Part shown: in pieces, positions 50,764-59,275 of the stretch
How the letters are laid out: each line of letters opens with the position of its first letter
How positions within the stretch are numbered: the stretch's first letter is position 1
Assembly (NCBI GenBank): GCA_016715815.1
Contig: JADJXN010000002.1
Coordinates: 310,001-374,000, forward strand
DNA: 64,000 nucleotides
Direction: 5' to 3'
Source of the DNA: Oligoflexia bacterium
GTDB lineage: Bacteria; Bdellovibrionota; Bdellovibrionia; JABDDW01
Notes under the pieces: generated by a model
What the model saw: only the letters and a program-made list of their open reading frames with translations
Database searches by the model: none
What the model was told of the DNA's origin: nothing
Program-made: the position numbers and the translations under genes

Positions 50764-51603
50764 TTACCTGCTAGCGTGTAATGCGCCAAGCTCTTGAACA
50801 AGTAAAGTCACAAAGTCTTTAAATTGGCTCTCTATAAGCTTTCCGGTCTGGGTGACTTCATCATGGCTAAGCTTTGTTTTTGAAAGGCCTGCGGCCTGGT
50901 TTGTAATACAGCTTACACCCACAGTTCTTACGCCAAAGTGGTTAGCAGCAATTACTTCAGGAACTGTACTCATACCAACAGCGTCACCACCTATTTTTTG
51001 AAGATATTTTACTTCAGCAGGTGTTTCATAAGTGGGGCCAGTAAGCCCAACATAAACCCCTTGGGTTGCACGAAGCTTAACTTTTTTAGCACAATTTAGA
51101 GCAAGCCTAACCAAACTCTTATCATAAGCATCAGTCATATCGGGAAAGCGGGGGCCCATATCATCAAGGTTTTTTCCTTTTAGCGGGTTATCGCCAAAAA
51201 GGTTTATATGATCATTAATAACCATAAAATCCCCGGGCTTCATTTTTTTCCTTAAACCACCTGCAGCATTTGTCACAACTAAAACTTTTATCCCAAGCAT
51301 GGCTAAAGTTCTTGTGGGGAACACCACTTGTGGCATGGTGTAGCCCTCATAGTAATGAAGGCGTCCCTGAAGGGCTGCTATTGGAACTCCCGCCACAGTT
51401 CCTAAATAAAGTTTTCCACTATGGCCGGCAACAGAAGTTGTCCCAAAATGAGGGATGCTTTCATATTCAACCACGCATTGTTTTTCTATACTTTCAGCAA
51501 AGCTTCCCATTCCGCTTCCCAAAATAAGTCCAACAGTGGGCTTTAGCGGGCAAAGGGATCTAATATAAGATTTTGCTTCACTGAGTTGATCTGAAAGTTG
51601 CAT
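50764..51603 (-). CDS. Purine nucleoside phosphorylase (trimeric type)
   Basis: A 279-residue PNP of the NP-I family, PunA/PNPase low-molecular type. Marks: VGLILGSGMGSF, GRLHYYEGYTM, VTNAAGG, INLFGDNPL, GPTYETPAEVKYLQKIGGDA and GMSTVPEVIAANH, then the purine-site Asn in SCITNQAAG. It phosphorolyses inosine/guanosine and deoxy forms to base plus (deoxy)ribose 1-phosphate. It is 2 bases after deoA in the same operon. Confidence 0.94.
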   Translation of the reverse strand: MQLSDQLSEAKSYIRSLCPLKPTVGLILGSGMGSFAESIEKQCVVEYESIPHFGTTSVAGHSGKLYLGTVAGVPIAALQGRLHYYEGYTMPQVVFPTRTLAMLGIKVLVVTNAAGGLRKKMKPGDFMVINDHINLFGDNPLKGKNLDDMGPRFPDMTDAYDKSLVRLALNCAKKVKLRATQGVYVGLTGPTYETPAEVKYLQKIGGDAVGMSTVPEVIAANHFGVRTVGVSCITNQAAGLSKTKLSHDEVTQTGKLIESQFKDFVTLLVQELGALHASR

Positions 51604-51605
51604 AG

Positions 51606-52892
51606 TTATTTCAATACTTTAAAAACAAGCTTTGGTCGAGAAACTTTTTTTGAGCCAATAACATAAGCCAAGTTTAAAAGCTCCAACGAGCTTTTAAGTT
51701 TTAAGTCGTTGTTATAATAAACAGTGGCCAAAACCTCACCTCTTACAACACTATCACCTACTTTTTTATGCAGCAAAATGCCACAAGAAGGATCAATTTT
51801 ATCTTCAGTCCGTAAGCGGCCCGCCCCTAAAGTTAAAGAGGCTATACCTACTTTTTCTGCATCTAATTTTTGAATATAGCCAGATTTAGAAGATCTAAAA
51901 TCCATTTGAGAGCGCGCCTTGGGAAGTCTTGCAATGTCCCCGCCTTGATACTTAATAATTTCTAAAAACTTATTCATAGCAGTGCCATCAGTAATTTTAT
52001 TTAAAGCTAATTTTTTAGCGGCTCTTATGTTTTTTGTCTTTTTACCAATTAAAAGCATCTGCGCTGCAAGTTCTATTGATAAATTTTTTAAATCCTCAGG
52101 GCCCGAGCCACTTAAAACATCTAAACACTCTTCTACTTCTAAAGAATTGCCCACGGCATAACCCAAGGGTTGGGCCATATTAGAAATAACAGCCACCATT
52201 TTTTTACCACTCAATTTTCCAACTTCAATTAAGGCGCGCGCTAGCCTAATAGAATCTTCCATGGTTTTCATAAAAGCACCTGAGCCAGTTTTTACATCTA
52301 AAACCAAAGAGTCAATTCCTTCAGCTAATTTTTTAGACATAATGCTTGCGCAAATTAAAGGAATACTTTCAACCGTGGCGGTGACATCTCTTAGGGCATA
52401 CATTTTTTTATCAGCAGGGCAAATTTCTTTTGTTTGGCCAATAAAACATGCGCCAACGCTATTAACTAAAGTTTTAAAAGAATTTAAATCAAACCAAACA
52501 TTAAACCCTGGAATGCTTTCAAGTTTATCTAAAGTCCCTCCGGTGTGGCCAAGGCCACGGCCAGAAATCATGGGAACTTTCAAGCCACATACTGCTACTA
52601 TTGGTGCAATAATAAGGCTTGTTTTGTCTCCCACGCCACCTGTGGAATGCTTATCAACGTAATGAGAGACTTTATTTTCAAAATTAATAACAGATCCTGA
52701 GTGAAGCATGGCATTTGTTAAATGCAGAGTTTCTTTTTTATCCATACCAGAAAAATACGTGGCCATTAAAAATGCAGACATTTGGTAGTCGGCAACATTA
52801 CCCATCATGTAATCATGAATAAAAAATTTTATTTCAGATTCTGAGAGTTTTTGGCCATTTCGTTTTTTTTTAATTATCTCAGCGGGAATCAA
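51606..52892 (-). CDS. deoA: Thymidine/pyrimidine-nucleoside phosphorylase
   Basis: A 428-residue member of the nucleoside phosphorylase II family. Marks: KRNGQKLSESEIKFFIHDYM, DKHSTGGVGDKTSLIIAP (phosphate-binding), SGRGLGHTGGTLDKLESIPG, KKMYALRDVTATVESIPLI and VLDVKTGSGAFM. It makes deoxyribose 1-phosphate from thymidine or deoxyuridine, feeding DeoC after isomerisation. Which of DeoA or Pdp is correct cannot be settled here. It is flanked by deoC upstream and PNP downstream. Confidence 0.94.
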   Translation of the reverse strand: MIPAEIIKKKRNGQKLSESEIKFFIHDYMMGNVADYQMSAFLMATYFSGMDKKETLHLTNAMLHSGSVINFENKVSHYVDKHSTGGVGDKTSLIIAPIVAVCGLKVPMISGRGLGHTGGTLDKLESIPGFNVWFDLNSFKTLVNSVGACFIGQTKEICPADKKMYALRDVTATVESIPLICASIMSKKLAEGIDSLVLDVKTGSGAFMKTMEDSIRLARALIEVGKLSGKKMVAVISNMAQPLGYAVGNSLEVEECLDVLSGSGPEDLKNLSIELAAQMLLIGKKTKNIRAAKKLALNKITDGTAMNKFLEIIKYQGGDIARLPKARSQMDFRSSKSGYIQKLDAEKVGIASLTLGAGRLRTEDKIDPSCGILLHKKVGDSVVRGEVLATVYYNNDLKLKSSLELLNLAYVIGSKKVSRPKLVFKVLK

Positions 52893-52894
52893 TT

Positions 52895-53683
52895 TTAATA
52901 GCCTTTTGTATCTGAACTTTGGCCAGTAACAATAGCAATACTAGAAGAGGTGCCCAATCTATTGGCCCCGGCTTCAACCATTTTTAAAGCGTCTTCTCTG
53001 GTTTTAATTCCGCCACTTGCTTTAACACCCATTTCTTTACCAACCACACGCCTCATTAGCTTTATATCTTCAACTGTGGCACCGCCGCCGCCAAAGCCTG
53101 TGCTTGTTTTTACAAATGCTGCCGCTGCGGCTTTTGATAATGTACAGGCAATAATTTTTTCTTCTTCATTTAACTGAGAGGTTTCCAAAATTACCTTTAC
53201 CGGAATGTTGCCGGCCGCTTCAACAACGGCACGAATGTCTACATAAACCTCTCTATAATTTCTGCTTTTTAAAGCACCAATATTAATAACAGTATCTATT
53301 TCAAGAGCGCCTTCACGAATAGCCTCTAAGGTTTCAAAAGCTTTAGCGGAAGCGGTGCTTGCGCCCAGGGGAAAGCCCACAACAGCAATTGGTTTAACAT
53401 TGCTGCCTTTTAGTAATTGCGCCGCCAAACCAACGTTACTTGAATTTACACAAACCGTTGCAAATTTATACTCCATAGCCTCTTGGCAGAGCTTTTTAAT
53501 TTGCTCATGGGAGGCATCGGGTTTTAAAAGTGTGTGGTCAATCATGGGGGCAAGATCAATATTATTGCTTGATGAGCCAAAAGAGCTTGTTTGGTTTTGT
53601 GCTTTTTGATTTGAAAGCTTAGACATCACAGCGGAGGTTACCGCTTCGACAAGATGTTCCAATTCGGGCCCGGGTTTTTTCAT
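52895..53683 (-). CDS. deoC: Deoxyribose-phosphate aldolase
   Basis: A 262-residue class I aldolase that cleaves deoxyribose 5-phosphate to glyceraldehyde 3-phosphate and acetaldehyde. Marks: MIDHTLLKPDA, AVVGFPLGA, EIDTVINIGAL, the Schiff-base Lys in AAFVKTSTGFGGGGA (about residue 190), and VKASGGIKT near 225. A 45-residue N-terminal extension is unusual. The ATG has no ribosome site; the promoter places the 5' end of the mRNA at or beside the ATG, so the message may be leaderless. First gene of deoC-deoA-PNP. Confidence 0.94.
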   Translation of the reverse strand: MKKPGPELEHLVEAVTSAVMSKLSNQKAQNQTSSFGSSSNNIDLAPMIDHTLLKPDASHEQIKKLCQEAMEYKFATVCVNSSNVGLAAQLLKGSNVKPIAVVGFPLGASTASAKAFETLEAIREGALEIDTVINIGALKSRNYREVYVDIRAVVEAAGNIPVKVILETSQLNEEEKIIACTLSKAAAAAFVKTSTGFGGGGATVEDIKLMRRVVGKEMGVKASGGIKTREDALKMVEAGANRLGTSSSIAIVTGQSSDTKGY

Positions 53684-53690
53684 AGCAATA

Positions 53691-53719
53691 ACAATATCAA
53701 TCTAGCCAGTTGTTGTCAA
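53691..53719 (-). promoter_or_regulatory. deoC promoter, compatible with leaderless transcription
   Basis: On the minus strand a perfect TTGACA (53719-53714) and TATTGT (53696-53691) are spaced exactly 17 bases. The -10 box ends 7 bases before the deoC ATG (53683), so transcription should begin at or next to the A of ATG. This fits the lack of a Shine-Dalgarno sequence. Confidence 0.6.
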
Positions 53720-53749
53720 AGCCAGGCAAATACGTTTAAGCTACAGGCA

Positions 53750-54025
53750 ATGGTTGCAAAAAAAGTATACATCTCAGGTAAGGTTCAGGGGGTGGGTTTT
53801 AGGTTCCATGCCCATGAAAAGGCCTATGAATTAGGTGTTAAAGGCTGGGTTAGGAACTTAAAAGATGGCCGGGTGGAGTTGTTTTTAGTAGGATCTGAGC
53901 AGGCTGTAACACAAATGCTTGCTTGGTGCCATCAGGGCCCGCCGGCGGCCAAAGTGGAAAAGGTTGAGGCCCAAGAGAGTTCAGATAAAATTGAACAAAC
54001 AGACTTTTACATAAGAAGGGATTAG
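53750..54025 (+). CDS. acyP: Acylphosphatase
   Basis: A 91-residue cytoplasmic enzyme hydrolysing acyl phosphates. The start at 53750 gives MVAKKVYISGKVQGVGFRFH, with the catalytic Arg in QGVGFR and Asn in VKGWVRNLKDGRVE. A frame extended upstream to 53654 has no family match. AGG lies a few bases before the ATG. It is divergent from deoC and followed after 2 bases by a membrane protein gene. Confidence 0.93.
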   Translation: MVAKKVYISGKVQGVGFRFHAHEKAYELGVKGWVRNLKDGRVELFLVGSEQAVTQMLAWCHQGPPAAKVEKVEAQESSDKIEQTDFYIRRD

Positions 54026-54027
54026 CT

Positions 54028-54405
54028 TTGAAGAAATTTTTAACCACTTTTTTAGTTATCACCTTAAGTTTTCAATTATCTTTTGCACAAGAAACAAAAG
54101 CTAAAAAAACTGGCCCCAGACGCCAACTTGCCACCATTGTTTTTGCTGGCTTTGGTGGGGCTATTCTTGGTTTATCAACGCTAAGCTTTTACGGTCGTCC
54201 CCAAGAGCAGCTTGTAAACATAGCCATTGGTTTTGCTGTTGGTGTTATTGGTGGAACAGTTTATGTAACCTTCAAATCCGCCACGACTGAAGAATATATT
54301 GAAAAAAAACAAGTGCAAAACTCCATCAACCTTAGCCCCTATGTACCACTAACTGAAGACCAAAAAATTGCAGGCGTAGGCGCTCAATTAAATTTTAATT
54401 TCTAA
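54028..54405 (+). CDS. Small exported membrane protein of unknown function (125 aa)
   Basis: Starts at TTG 54028 with a signal-like segment MKKFLTTFLVITLSFQLSFA. Two further hydrophobic stretches lie at about 35-53 (LATIVFAGFGGAILGLSTL) and 64-84 (LVNIAIGFAVGVIGGTVYVT), each with small-residue GxxxG-like packing. The C-terminal tail ends in a beta-like LNFNF, which resembles an outer-membrane C-terminal Phe but is not proof. No family recognised. Its stop overlaps that of pilT in CTAA. Confidence 0.65.
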   Translation: MKKFLTTFLVITLSFQLSFAQETKAKKTGPRRQLATIVFAGFGGAILGLSTLSFYGRPQEQLVNIAIGFAVGVIGGTVYVTFKSATTEEYIEKKQVQNSINLSPYVPLTEDQKIAGVGAQLNFNF

Positions 54406-55526
54406 GATGTTTTTTTAATATTAGGCATTTTAATATTCACAGCCGTTGCTTGTGATGGGTTATTCACCGCGCCGCCAGCCGCAGTAGCCATGTTAATTTT
54501 TTTTGTCATAAGGTCGTTTGCATCTTTTTGTGAAATAAGACCTTTGCGTAAAAGATCTTGAAGGGATTGATCAAAGGTAATATTCCCCTCTCCGCGGCTT
54601 GTAAGCATGGCATTGGGGATTTGAAATGTCTTTCCTTCACGAATTAAATTTTGAATAGCACTTGTATTATGCATAATTTCAAACGCGGCTACGCGTCCTG
54701 TACCATCAACTCTTGGAATAAGGGTTTGTGCAACAACACCCAAAAGACTCTCAGAGAGCATAACTCTTACTTGGGGCTGTTGTTCCTGAGGGAAAACATC
54801 AATGATTCTATCTATGGTTTTATGAGCGCCTGAAGTATGAAGTGTGGCAAATACTAAATGCCCAGTTTCTGCGGCCGTAAGCGCTAAAGAGATGGTTTCT
54901 AAATCTCTAAGCTCGCCAACTAAAATAATATCTGGGTCTTCTCTTAGAGCGGCACGCAAGGCATTTGCAAAAGATTTTGTGTGGCTTGAAACTTCTCTTT
55001 GGCAAACAAGAGACTTTACATTCGGATGCACAAACTCAATAGGGTCTTCAATGGTTAAAATATGGTACGGCTGATGAAGATTTATTTGGTGAATCAGCGC
55101 TGAAAGCGTTGTTGATTTTCCTGAGCCCGTGGGGCCAACAACTAAAATTAAGCCTTTTTCAGCTTTGATCATGTCAAGTAGAGTGTCTGGAAGGTTTAAT
55201 TCCTGAGCAGTTTTTATTTGCTCCGGAATCATTCTAAAAACAGCACTAATTCCTTTTCGCTGCATAAAAACATTCATTCTTAAGCGGCCAATGCCCTCAG
55301 CATGGTAGCTGCAATCAAGTTCCCAATTTTCAATAAAGAGCTTTTTTTGCTTTTCTGTTAGAAGTTCAAAAATAAGAGATTGGCATTCCTCAGGGGTTAA
55401 ATCATGGTAGTTAAGCTTAATCATGTTGCCGTTAAAGCGTAAATAAGGCGGCGCTCCGGTAGAAAGATGTAAATCCGAAGCATTTTGTTGCTTCATTATT
55501 GCAAAAAGCTGATCAAGTTTTGCCAT
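54402..55526 (-). CDS. pilT: Type IV pilus retraction ATPase PilT
   Basis: PilT hydrolyses ATP to pull back type IV pili for twitching motility or adhesion. Marks: LHLSTGAPPYLRFNG at the N terminus, Walker A GPTGSGKSTTLSALIHQINL near 133, the Asp box HILTIEDPIEFVH, Walker B RAALREDPDIILVGELRDLE, the His box AAETGHLVFATLHTSG, and AIQNLIREGKTFQIPNAM, the PilT AIRNLIRE motif. The C-terminal about 35 residues are Thr/Ala-rich. Other pilus genes are not nearby. AAAGGA lies before the ATG. Confidence 0.95.
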   Translation of the reverse strand: MAKLDQLFAIMKQQNASDLHLSTGAPPYLRFNGNMIKLNYHDLTPEECQSLIFELLTEKQKKLFIENWELDCSYHAEGIGRLRMNVFMQRKGISAVFRMIPEQIKTAQELNLPDTLLDMIKAEKGLILVVGPTGSGKSTTLSALIHQINLHQPYHILTIEDPIEFVHPNVKSLVCQREVSSHTKSFANALRAALREDPDIILVGELRDLETISLALTAAETGHLVFATLHTSGAHKTIDRIIDVFPQEQQPQVRVMLSESLLGVVAQTLIPRVDGTGRVAAFEIMHNTSAIQNLIREGKTFQIPNAMLTSRGEGNITFDQSLQDLLRKGLISQKDANDLMTKKINMATAAGGAVNNPSQATAVNIKMPNIKKTS

Positions 55527-55581
55527 TATAGGATCCTTTGTGCTAATTTAATCGGCGAAAAGGAGCTTTCAGTTAAGTGCT

Positions 55582-57084
55582 ATGCCCTCAGAATTAGTAA
55601 TCAATTCAACGCCAGTTGAAACAAGAGTGGCTCTTGTTGAAAACGGCACAATTTTAGACCTTTTGATAGAACGCTGCCGCGACAAAGGGCTTGTAGGAAA
55701 CATTTTTAAAGGAAAAATTATTCGTGTTTTACCAGGCATGCAAGCCTGCTTTGTAGACATTGGTCTTGATAGAGCGGCATTTTTATATGTTGGGGATATT
55801 AGGCCCCATGAGTTTTCTGGTGACTTTGATGAAGACCTTTCTGAAACCGATGACGAGGGACCAAGGCGCCACTTAGAAAATCACCCACCTATACAAGAGC
55901 TTGTTAAAGAGGGCCAAGAACTTTTGGTACAAGTGGCAAAAGATGCCATTGGTACAAAGGGCGCAAGAATCACAACACACATTAGTCTTCCTGGTAGAAA
56001 CTTAGTCTATATGCCAACGGTAAATCATATTGGTATTTCAAGAAGAATTGGCTCTGAAGAGGAAAGAAAAAGATTAAAAGAAACAGTTGAGTCTTTGCGC
56101 CCCCCCGAGGGCGGGTTTATTGTTAGAACCGCAGGTGAGGGCATAAACCAAAAAAGTATTAAAACAGACATGGAATACCTCACTCGTCTTTGGAAGGAAA
56201 TTCAGCGCAGCTATGAGCGCAGGCAAGGTAGTGGCATTGTTCATGAAGAGCTTGATGTAGAGCTAAGAGGGGTGAGGGATTTATTCACCGATGATGTTAA
56301 AAAAGTCATAATTGATGACCCCAAGACACACAAAAAGGTTGTTAAATTTGCAAATCAATTTATGCCTCGGCTTAAGCAAAACATAGAGCTTTATAGAGGG
56401 GGCGCCCCCATATTTGACAGCTTTGGGATTGAGCTTGAAATATCTCGCGCTTTAGGCAGAAAAGTTTGGTTAAAAAGCGGGGGCTACATCATTATTGATG
56501 AAGCCGAAGCCCTTGTGGCCATTGATGTTAATACGGGTCGCTTTGTTGGAAAGCATAATTTAGAAGACACTATTATAAAAACAAATCTTGAGGCGGTTAA
56601 GGAAATTGCCTACCAATTACGCGTGAGAAATTGCGGCGGAATTATTATTTTAGATTTTATAGATATGGAAAAAGAAGCCAACCGCGACAAAGTTTTAACA
56701 GCTCTTAAGGAAGAGCTGGCAAAAGATAGAGCTAAAACCAATGTTTTAAATATGTCCTCACTGGGTCTTGTTGAAATGACACGAAAACGAACGCGTGAGA
56801 GCTTAACCCGCGCCATGTGTGAGCCTTGTAACTATTGTGACGGCAAAGGGTTTATTAAAAGTAAAACCACAATTTGCTATGAAATTTTTAGAGAGCTTCA
56901 AAGAGAACAAAACAAAGAAACAAAAACAACCATTGTACACGTTCACCCAGAAATTGCTGATTGGCTTTATGATGAAGAAAGAGACATGCTGGAAACGCTA
57001 GAAGAATCTTTAGGTAAAAGTATTATTTTAAAGACAGAGCCAAGTTTTCACATAGAACAGTTTGACGTTATCTCAAAGGTGTAA
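55582..57084 (+). CDS. rng: Ribonuclease G/E family endoribonuclease
   Basis: A 500-residue RNase G-type protein lacking the long RNase E scaffold. The S1 domain is at about 35-125 (GNIFKGKIIRVLPGMQACFV). Marks of the catalytic core: the 5'-sensor segment FIVRTAGEG, VAIDVNTGRFVGKHNLEDTI (metal-binding Asp), IILDFIDME and the Zn-link region MCEPCNYCDG. It cuts single-stranded RNA for rRNA maturation and mRNA decay in the cytoplasm. GGAG is 17 bases from the ATG, a loose fit. It is followed after 5 bases by a CoA-transferase gene. Confidence 0.93.
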   Translation: MPSELVINSTPVETRVALVENGTILDLLIERCRDKGLVGNIFKGKIIRVLPGMQACFVDIGLDRAAFLYVGDIRPHEFSGDFDEDLSETDDEGPRRHLENHPPIQELVKEGQELLVQVAKDAIGTKGARITTHISLPGRNLVYMPTVNHIGISRRIGSEEERKRLKETVESLRPPEGGFIVRTAGEGINQKSIKTDMEYLTRLWKEIQRSYERRQGSGIVHEELDVELRGVRDLFTDDVKKVIIDDPKTHKKVVKFANQFMPRLKQNIELYRGGAPIFDSFGIELEISRALGRKVWLKSGGYIIIDEAEALVAIDVNTGRFVGKHNLEDTIIKTNLEAVKEIAYQLRVRNCGGIIILDFIDMEKEANRDKVLTALKEELAKDRAKTNVLNMSSLGLVEMTRKRTRESLTRAMCEPCNYCDGKGFIKSKTTICYEIFRELQREQNKETKTTIVHVHPEIADWLYDEERDMLETLEESLGKSIILKTEPSFHIEQFDVISKV

Positions 57085-57089
57085 AAGTA

Positions 57090-58343
57090 ATGAAGCAGGC
57101 CATAGAAAAAATAAAAAGTAACCAGAGAGTTTTTATTCAAGGCGCGGCGGCAACACCACTTCCCCTTGTGCAAGAGCTTGTTAATCAAGCCCCAAGACTT
57201 AAAAATGTTGAAATTATTCACATGCACACAGAGGGGCCTGCACCATATGCCCAGCCTGAAATGGCAAAACATTTTCGGGTTAGTAATTTATTTGTAGGTG
57301 GCAACATTAGAAAACAAATTAATTTTGATTCCGTAGATTATATTCCCTGCTTTTTATCTGAAATGGATCTTCTTTTTAGAAAAGATATTAGGCGTCCCAA
57401 TGTGGCCTTGGTGCAGGTTTCGCCTCCGGACAAACATGGTAATTGTTCTTTAGGTACAAGTGTTGATATTACAAAGGCTGCAGTGGAAACCGCAGATCTT
57501 GTTATTGCCCTTGTAAACCCACAAGTGCCAAGAGTTTTTGGGGATGGCATTATTCCCTTTTCTCAAATTGATGAAGCCATTGAGTACAATGGCCCATTAA
57601 TAGAAACCAAATCAAAGCCGCTTACAGAAATTGAAATAAAAATTGGCAACCTTGCAGCAGAGTTTATTGAAGATAATTCTACTTTGCAGATTGGTATTGG
57701 CAGTATTCCTGATGCCGTTTTGGCCGCTCTTAAAAACCATAAAAACTTAGGCGTTCACTCAGAAATGTGGAGCGATGGTTTATTGCCACTATTAAAATCG
57801 GGGGTGGTTAATAATTCTAAAAAAAATATTTATAACGGCAAAACCATCGCCTCATTTTTAAACGGTTCAAAAGAATTAATGGATTTTGTGAATGATAACC
57901 CCAGCGTTATGCTGCTAGAGGCCCGCGAGGTAAATAACCCCAGAACAATTTCTAAAAATGATCGCATGGTTTCAATAAACTCAGCCGTAGAGATTGACCT
58001 TTCCGGCCAAGTGTGTGCGGACTCTGTGGGGGCAAGAGTGATCTCTGGTGTTGGAGGCCAGGTAGATTTTATTCGTGGTGCAACTTTATCAAAGGGTGGA
58101 AAATCCATTTTGGCCCTTACATCGCGCTCCAGAAAAGCAAACTCCCGTATAGTGAGTGTTTTACAACCTGGAGCGGGCATTGTAACCACACGCGCGCATG
58201 TGCACCATGTGGTGACTGAGTATGGGCATGTTGAGCTTTTCGGAAAAACAGTAGGAGAGAGAGCTAAGGCTCTAATTGGCATTGCTCATCCTGATGATAG
58301 AGAGTCTTTAGAGCGCCAATTCTTTGAAATTTATAAAAAATAA
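57090..58343 (+). CDS. Acetyl-CoA hydrolase/CoA-transferase family protein
   Basis: A 417-residue class I-type CoA-transferase of the acetyl-CoA hydrolase/4-hydroxybutyrate CoA-transferase group. Marks: RVFIQGAAATPLPLVQELVN, DKHGNCSLGTSVDITKAAVE, LQIGIGSIPDAVLAAL, the catalytic Glu candidate in GVHSEMWSDG near 233, and SGVGGQVDFIRGATLSKGGK. It moves CoA between acetate and other short acids; the precise acids are not readable. It may be co-transcribed with rng, with which it has no known functional link. Confidence 0.88.
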   Translation: MKQAIEKIKSNQRVFIQGAAATPLPLVQELVNQAPRLKNVEIIHMHTEGPAPYAQPEMAKHFRVSNLFVGGNIRKQINFDSVDYIPCFLSEMDLLFRKDIRRPNVALVQVSPPDKHGNCSLGTSVDITKAAVETADLVIALVNPQVPRVFGDGIIPFSQIDEAIEYNGPLIETKSKPLTEIEIKIGNLAAEFIEDNSTLQIGIGSIPDAVLAALKNHKNLGVHSEMWSDGLLPLLKSGVVNNSKKNIYNGKTIASFLNGSKELMDFVNDNPSVMLLEAREVNNPRTISKNDRMVSINSAVEIDLSGQVCADSVGARVISGVGGQVDFIRGATLSKGGKSILALTSRSRKANSRIVSVLQPGAGIVTTRAHVHHVVTEYGHVELFGKTVGERAKALIGIAHPDDRESLERQFFEIYKK

Positions 58344-58484
58344 GTCAGGGATCAACTTGTTTAACTGCAATATATTCAACCTGGGGGCATCTTGGAGGGT
58401 ATAAGGTATTGACAGTACAGGACATTTTGTGGCAAAAACGTGGGTTCTAGAGAGTTCTTAAGAATTATCGAAGGGAAGTAAAAA

Positions 58485-58985
58485 ATGATTCCTTATGCAG
58501 TAGTTAAAACAGGTGGCAGACAGTATCGTGTATCTCCAGGAGATTCTCTTAGTGTTGAAAAACTAAACGGAAACCCAGGAGACGAAATTGAAGTTAAAGA
58601 CGTTTTAATGGTTGGTGGAGAAAAGCTTCTTATAGGCCAACCAGTCATTAGTGGCGCAAAAGTGAGCTTTGTGATTGAGCGCCAATACCGTGGTGATAAG
58701 ATTTTAGTTTTCAAGAAGAAAAGAAGAAATAAATATCGCCGCATGAAGGGTCACCGTTCAGAATTAACAAGACTTTTTGTTTCAGAAATTTCATCCCCTG
58801 TAGGAACATTTAAAGCAGAAACAAAACCAAATGTTATTACTGCAGAGGTAAAAGCTGAAAAAAAAGAAGCGCTGAAAACAAAAACTCAAAGTGCGGCCCC
58901 CAAAAAAGCAGCAACAAAGAAAAAGACAAGTGGGGCAAAGAAAAAAACGGGCGCAAAAAAAGCAGTCAAAAAGGCAAAGAGGTAA
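58485..58985 (+). CDS. rplU: 50S ribosomal protein L21 with a long basic tail
   Basis: L21 binds domain I/II of 23S rRNA. Residues 1-103 are a normal L21 (YAVVKTGGRQYRVSPGDSLS, KKKRRNKYRRMKGHRSELTR). A C-terminal extension of about 60 residues follows, almost entirely Lys/Ala/Thr (APKKAATKKKTSGAKKKTGA), similar to histone H1 tails. Some other bacteria carry such tails on ribosomal proteins. GAAGGGA lies before the ATG. The 141-base gap upstream contains TTGACA at 58409 with no convincing -10 box. Confidence 0.95.
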   Translation: MIPYAVVKTGGRQYRVSPGDSLSVEKLNGNPGDEIEVKDVLMVGGEKLLIGQPVISGAKVSFVIERQYRGDKILVFKKKRRNKYRRMKGHRSELTRLFVSEISSPVGTFKAETKPNVITAEVKAEKKEALKTKTQSAAPKKAATKKKTSGAKKKTGAKKAVKKAKR

Positions 58986-58991
58986 AGTAAA

Positions 58992-59246
58992 ATGGCAACC
59001 AAAAAAGCTGGTGGTAGTACTAAAAACGGAAGAGACTCGCAGAGTAAAAGACTTGGAGTTAAAAGGTTTGGTGGAGAAGTAGTTTTGCCAGGAACAATTC
59101 TTGTTCGCCAAAGAGGAACACAGTTTTACCCGGGAAAGAATGTTGGCATGGGAAGGGATTTTACAATTTATTCCTTAATTGAAGGAAAAGTTGATTTTTC
59201 AAGAAAATCCAAAACGCGTTTACATGTAAACGTGGTGCCAGCATAG
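58992..59246 (+). CDS. rpmA: 50S ribosomal protein L27
   Basis: An 84-residue L27 reaching to the peptidyl-transferase centre. It reads ATKKAGGSTKNGRDSQSKRL, GTILVRQRGTQFYPGKNVGM and GKVDFSRKSKTRLHVNV, the full family pattern. The N terminus begins directly with the AxKK-type stretch, without the cleavable leader known in Firmicutes. It lies 6 bases after rplU and is followed by a strong terminator hairpin. Confidence 0.97.
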   Translation: MATKKAGGSTKNGRDSQSKRLGVKRFGGEVVLPGTILVRQRGTQFYPGKNVGMGRDFTIYSLIEGKVDFSRKSKTRLHVNVVPA

Positions 59247-59275
59247 AAAGACGTTTTTAATAAAGGTTTTATAGT

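Noticed and set aside
50734..50781. Short plus-strand frame MQNNEDKSKDLPASV after a GGTAG sequence
   Set aside because: Only 15 codons, overlaps the 3' end of the opposite gene, and no family or strong ribosome site.
50610..50801. 63-codon minus-strand frame between the phosphorylase and the subtilase
   Set aside because: Overlaps the end of the phosphorylase gene in another frame, has a low-complexity sequence and no ribosome site; it covers the palindrome by chance.
58409..58437. TTGACA upstream of rplU as promoter
   Set aside because: No acceptable -10 box at 16-18 bases spacing.
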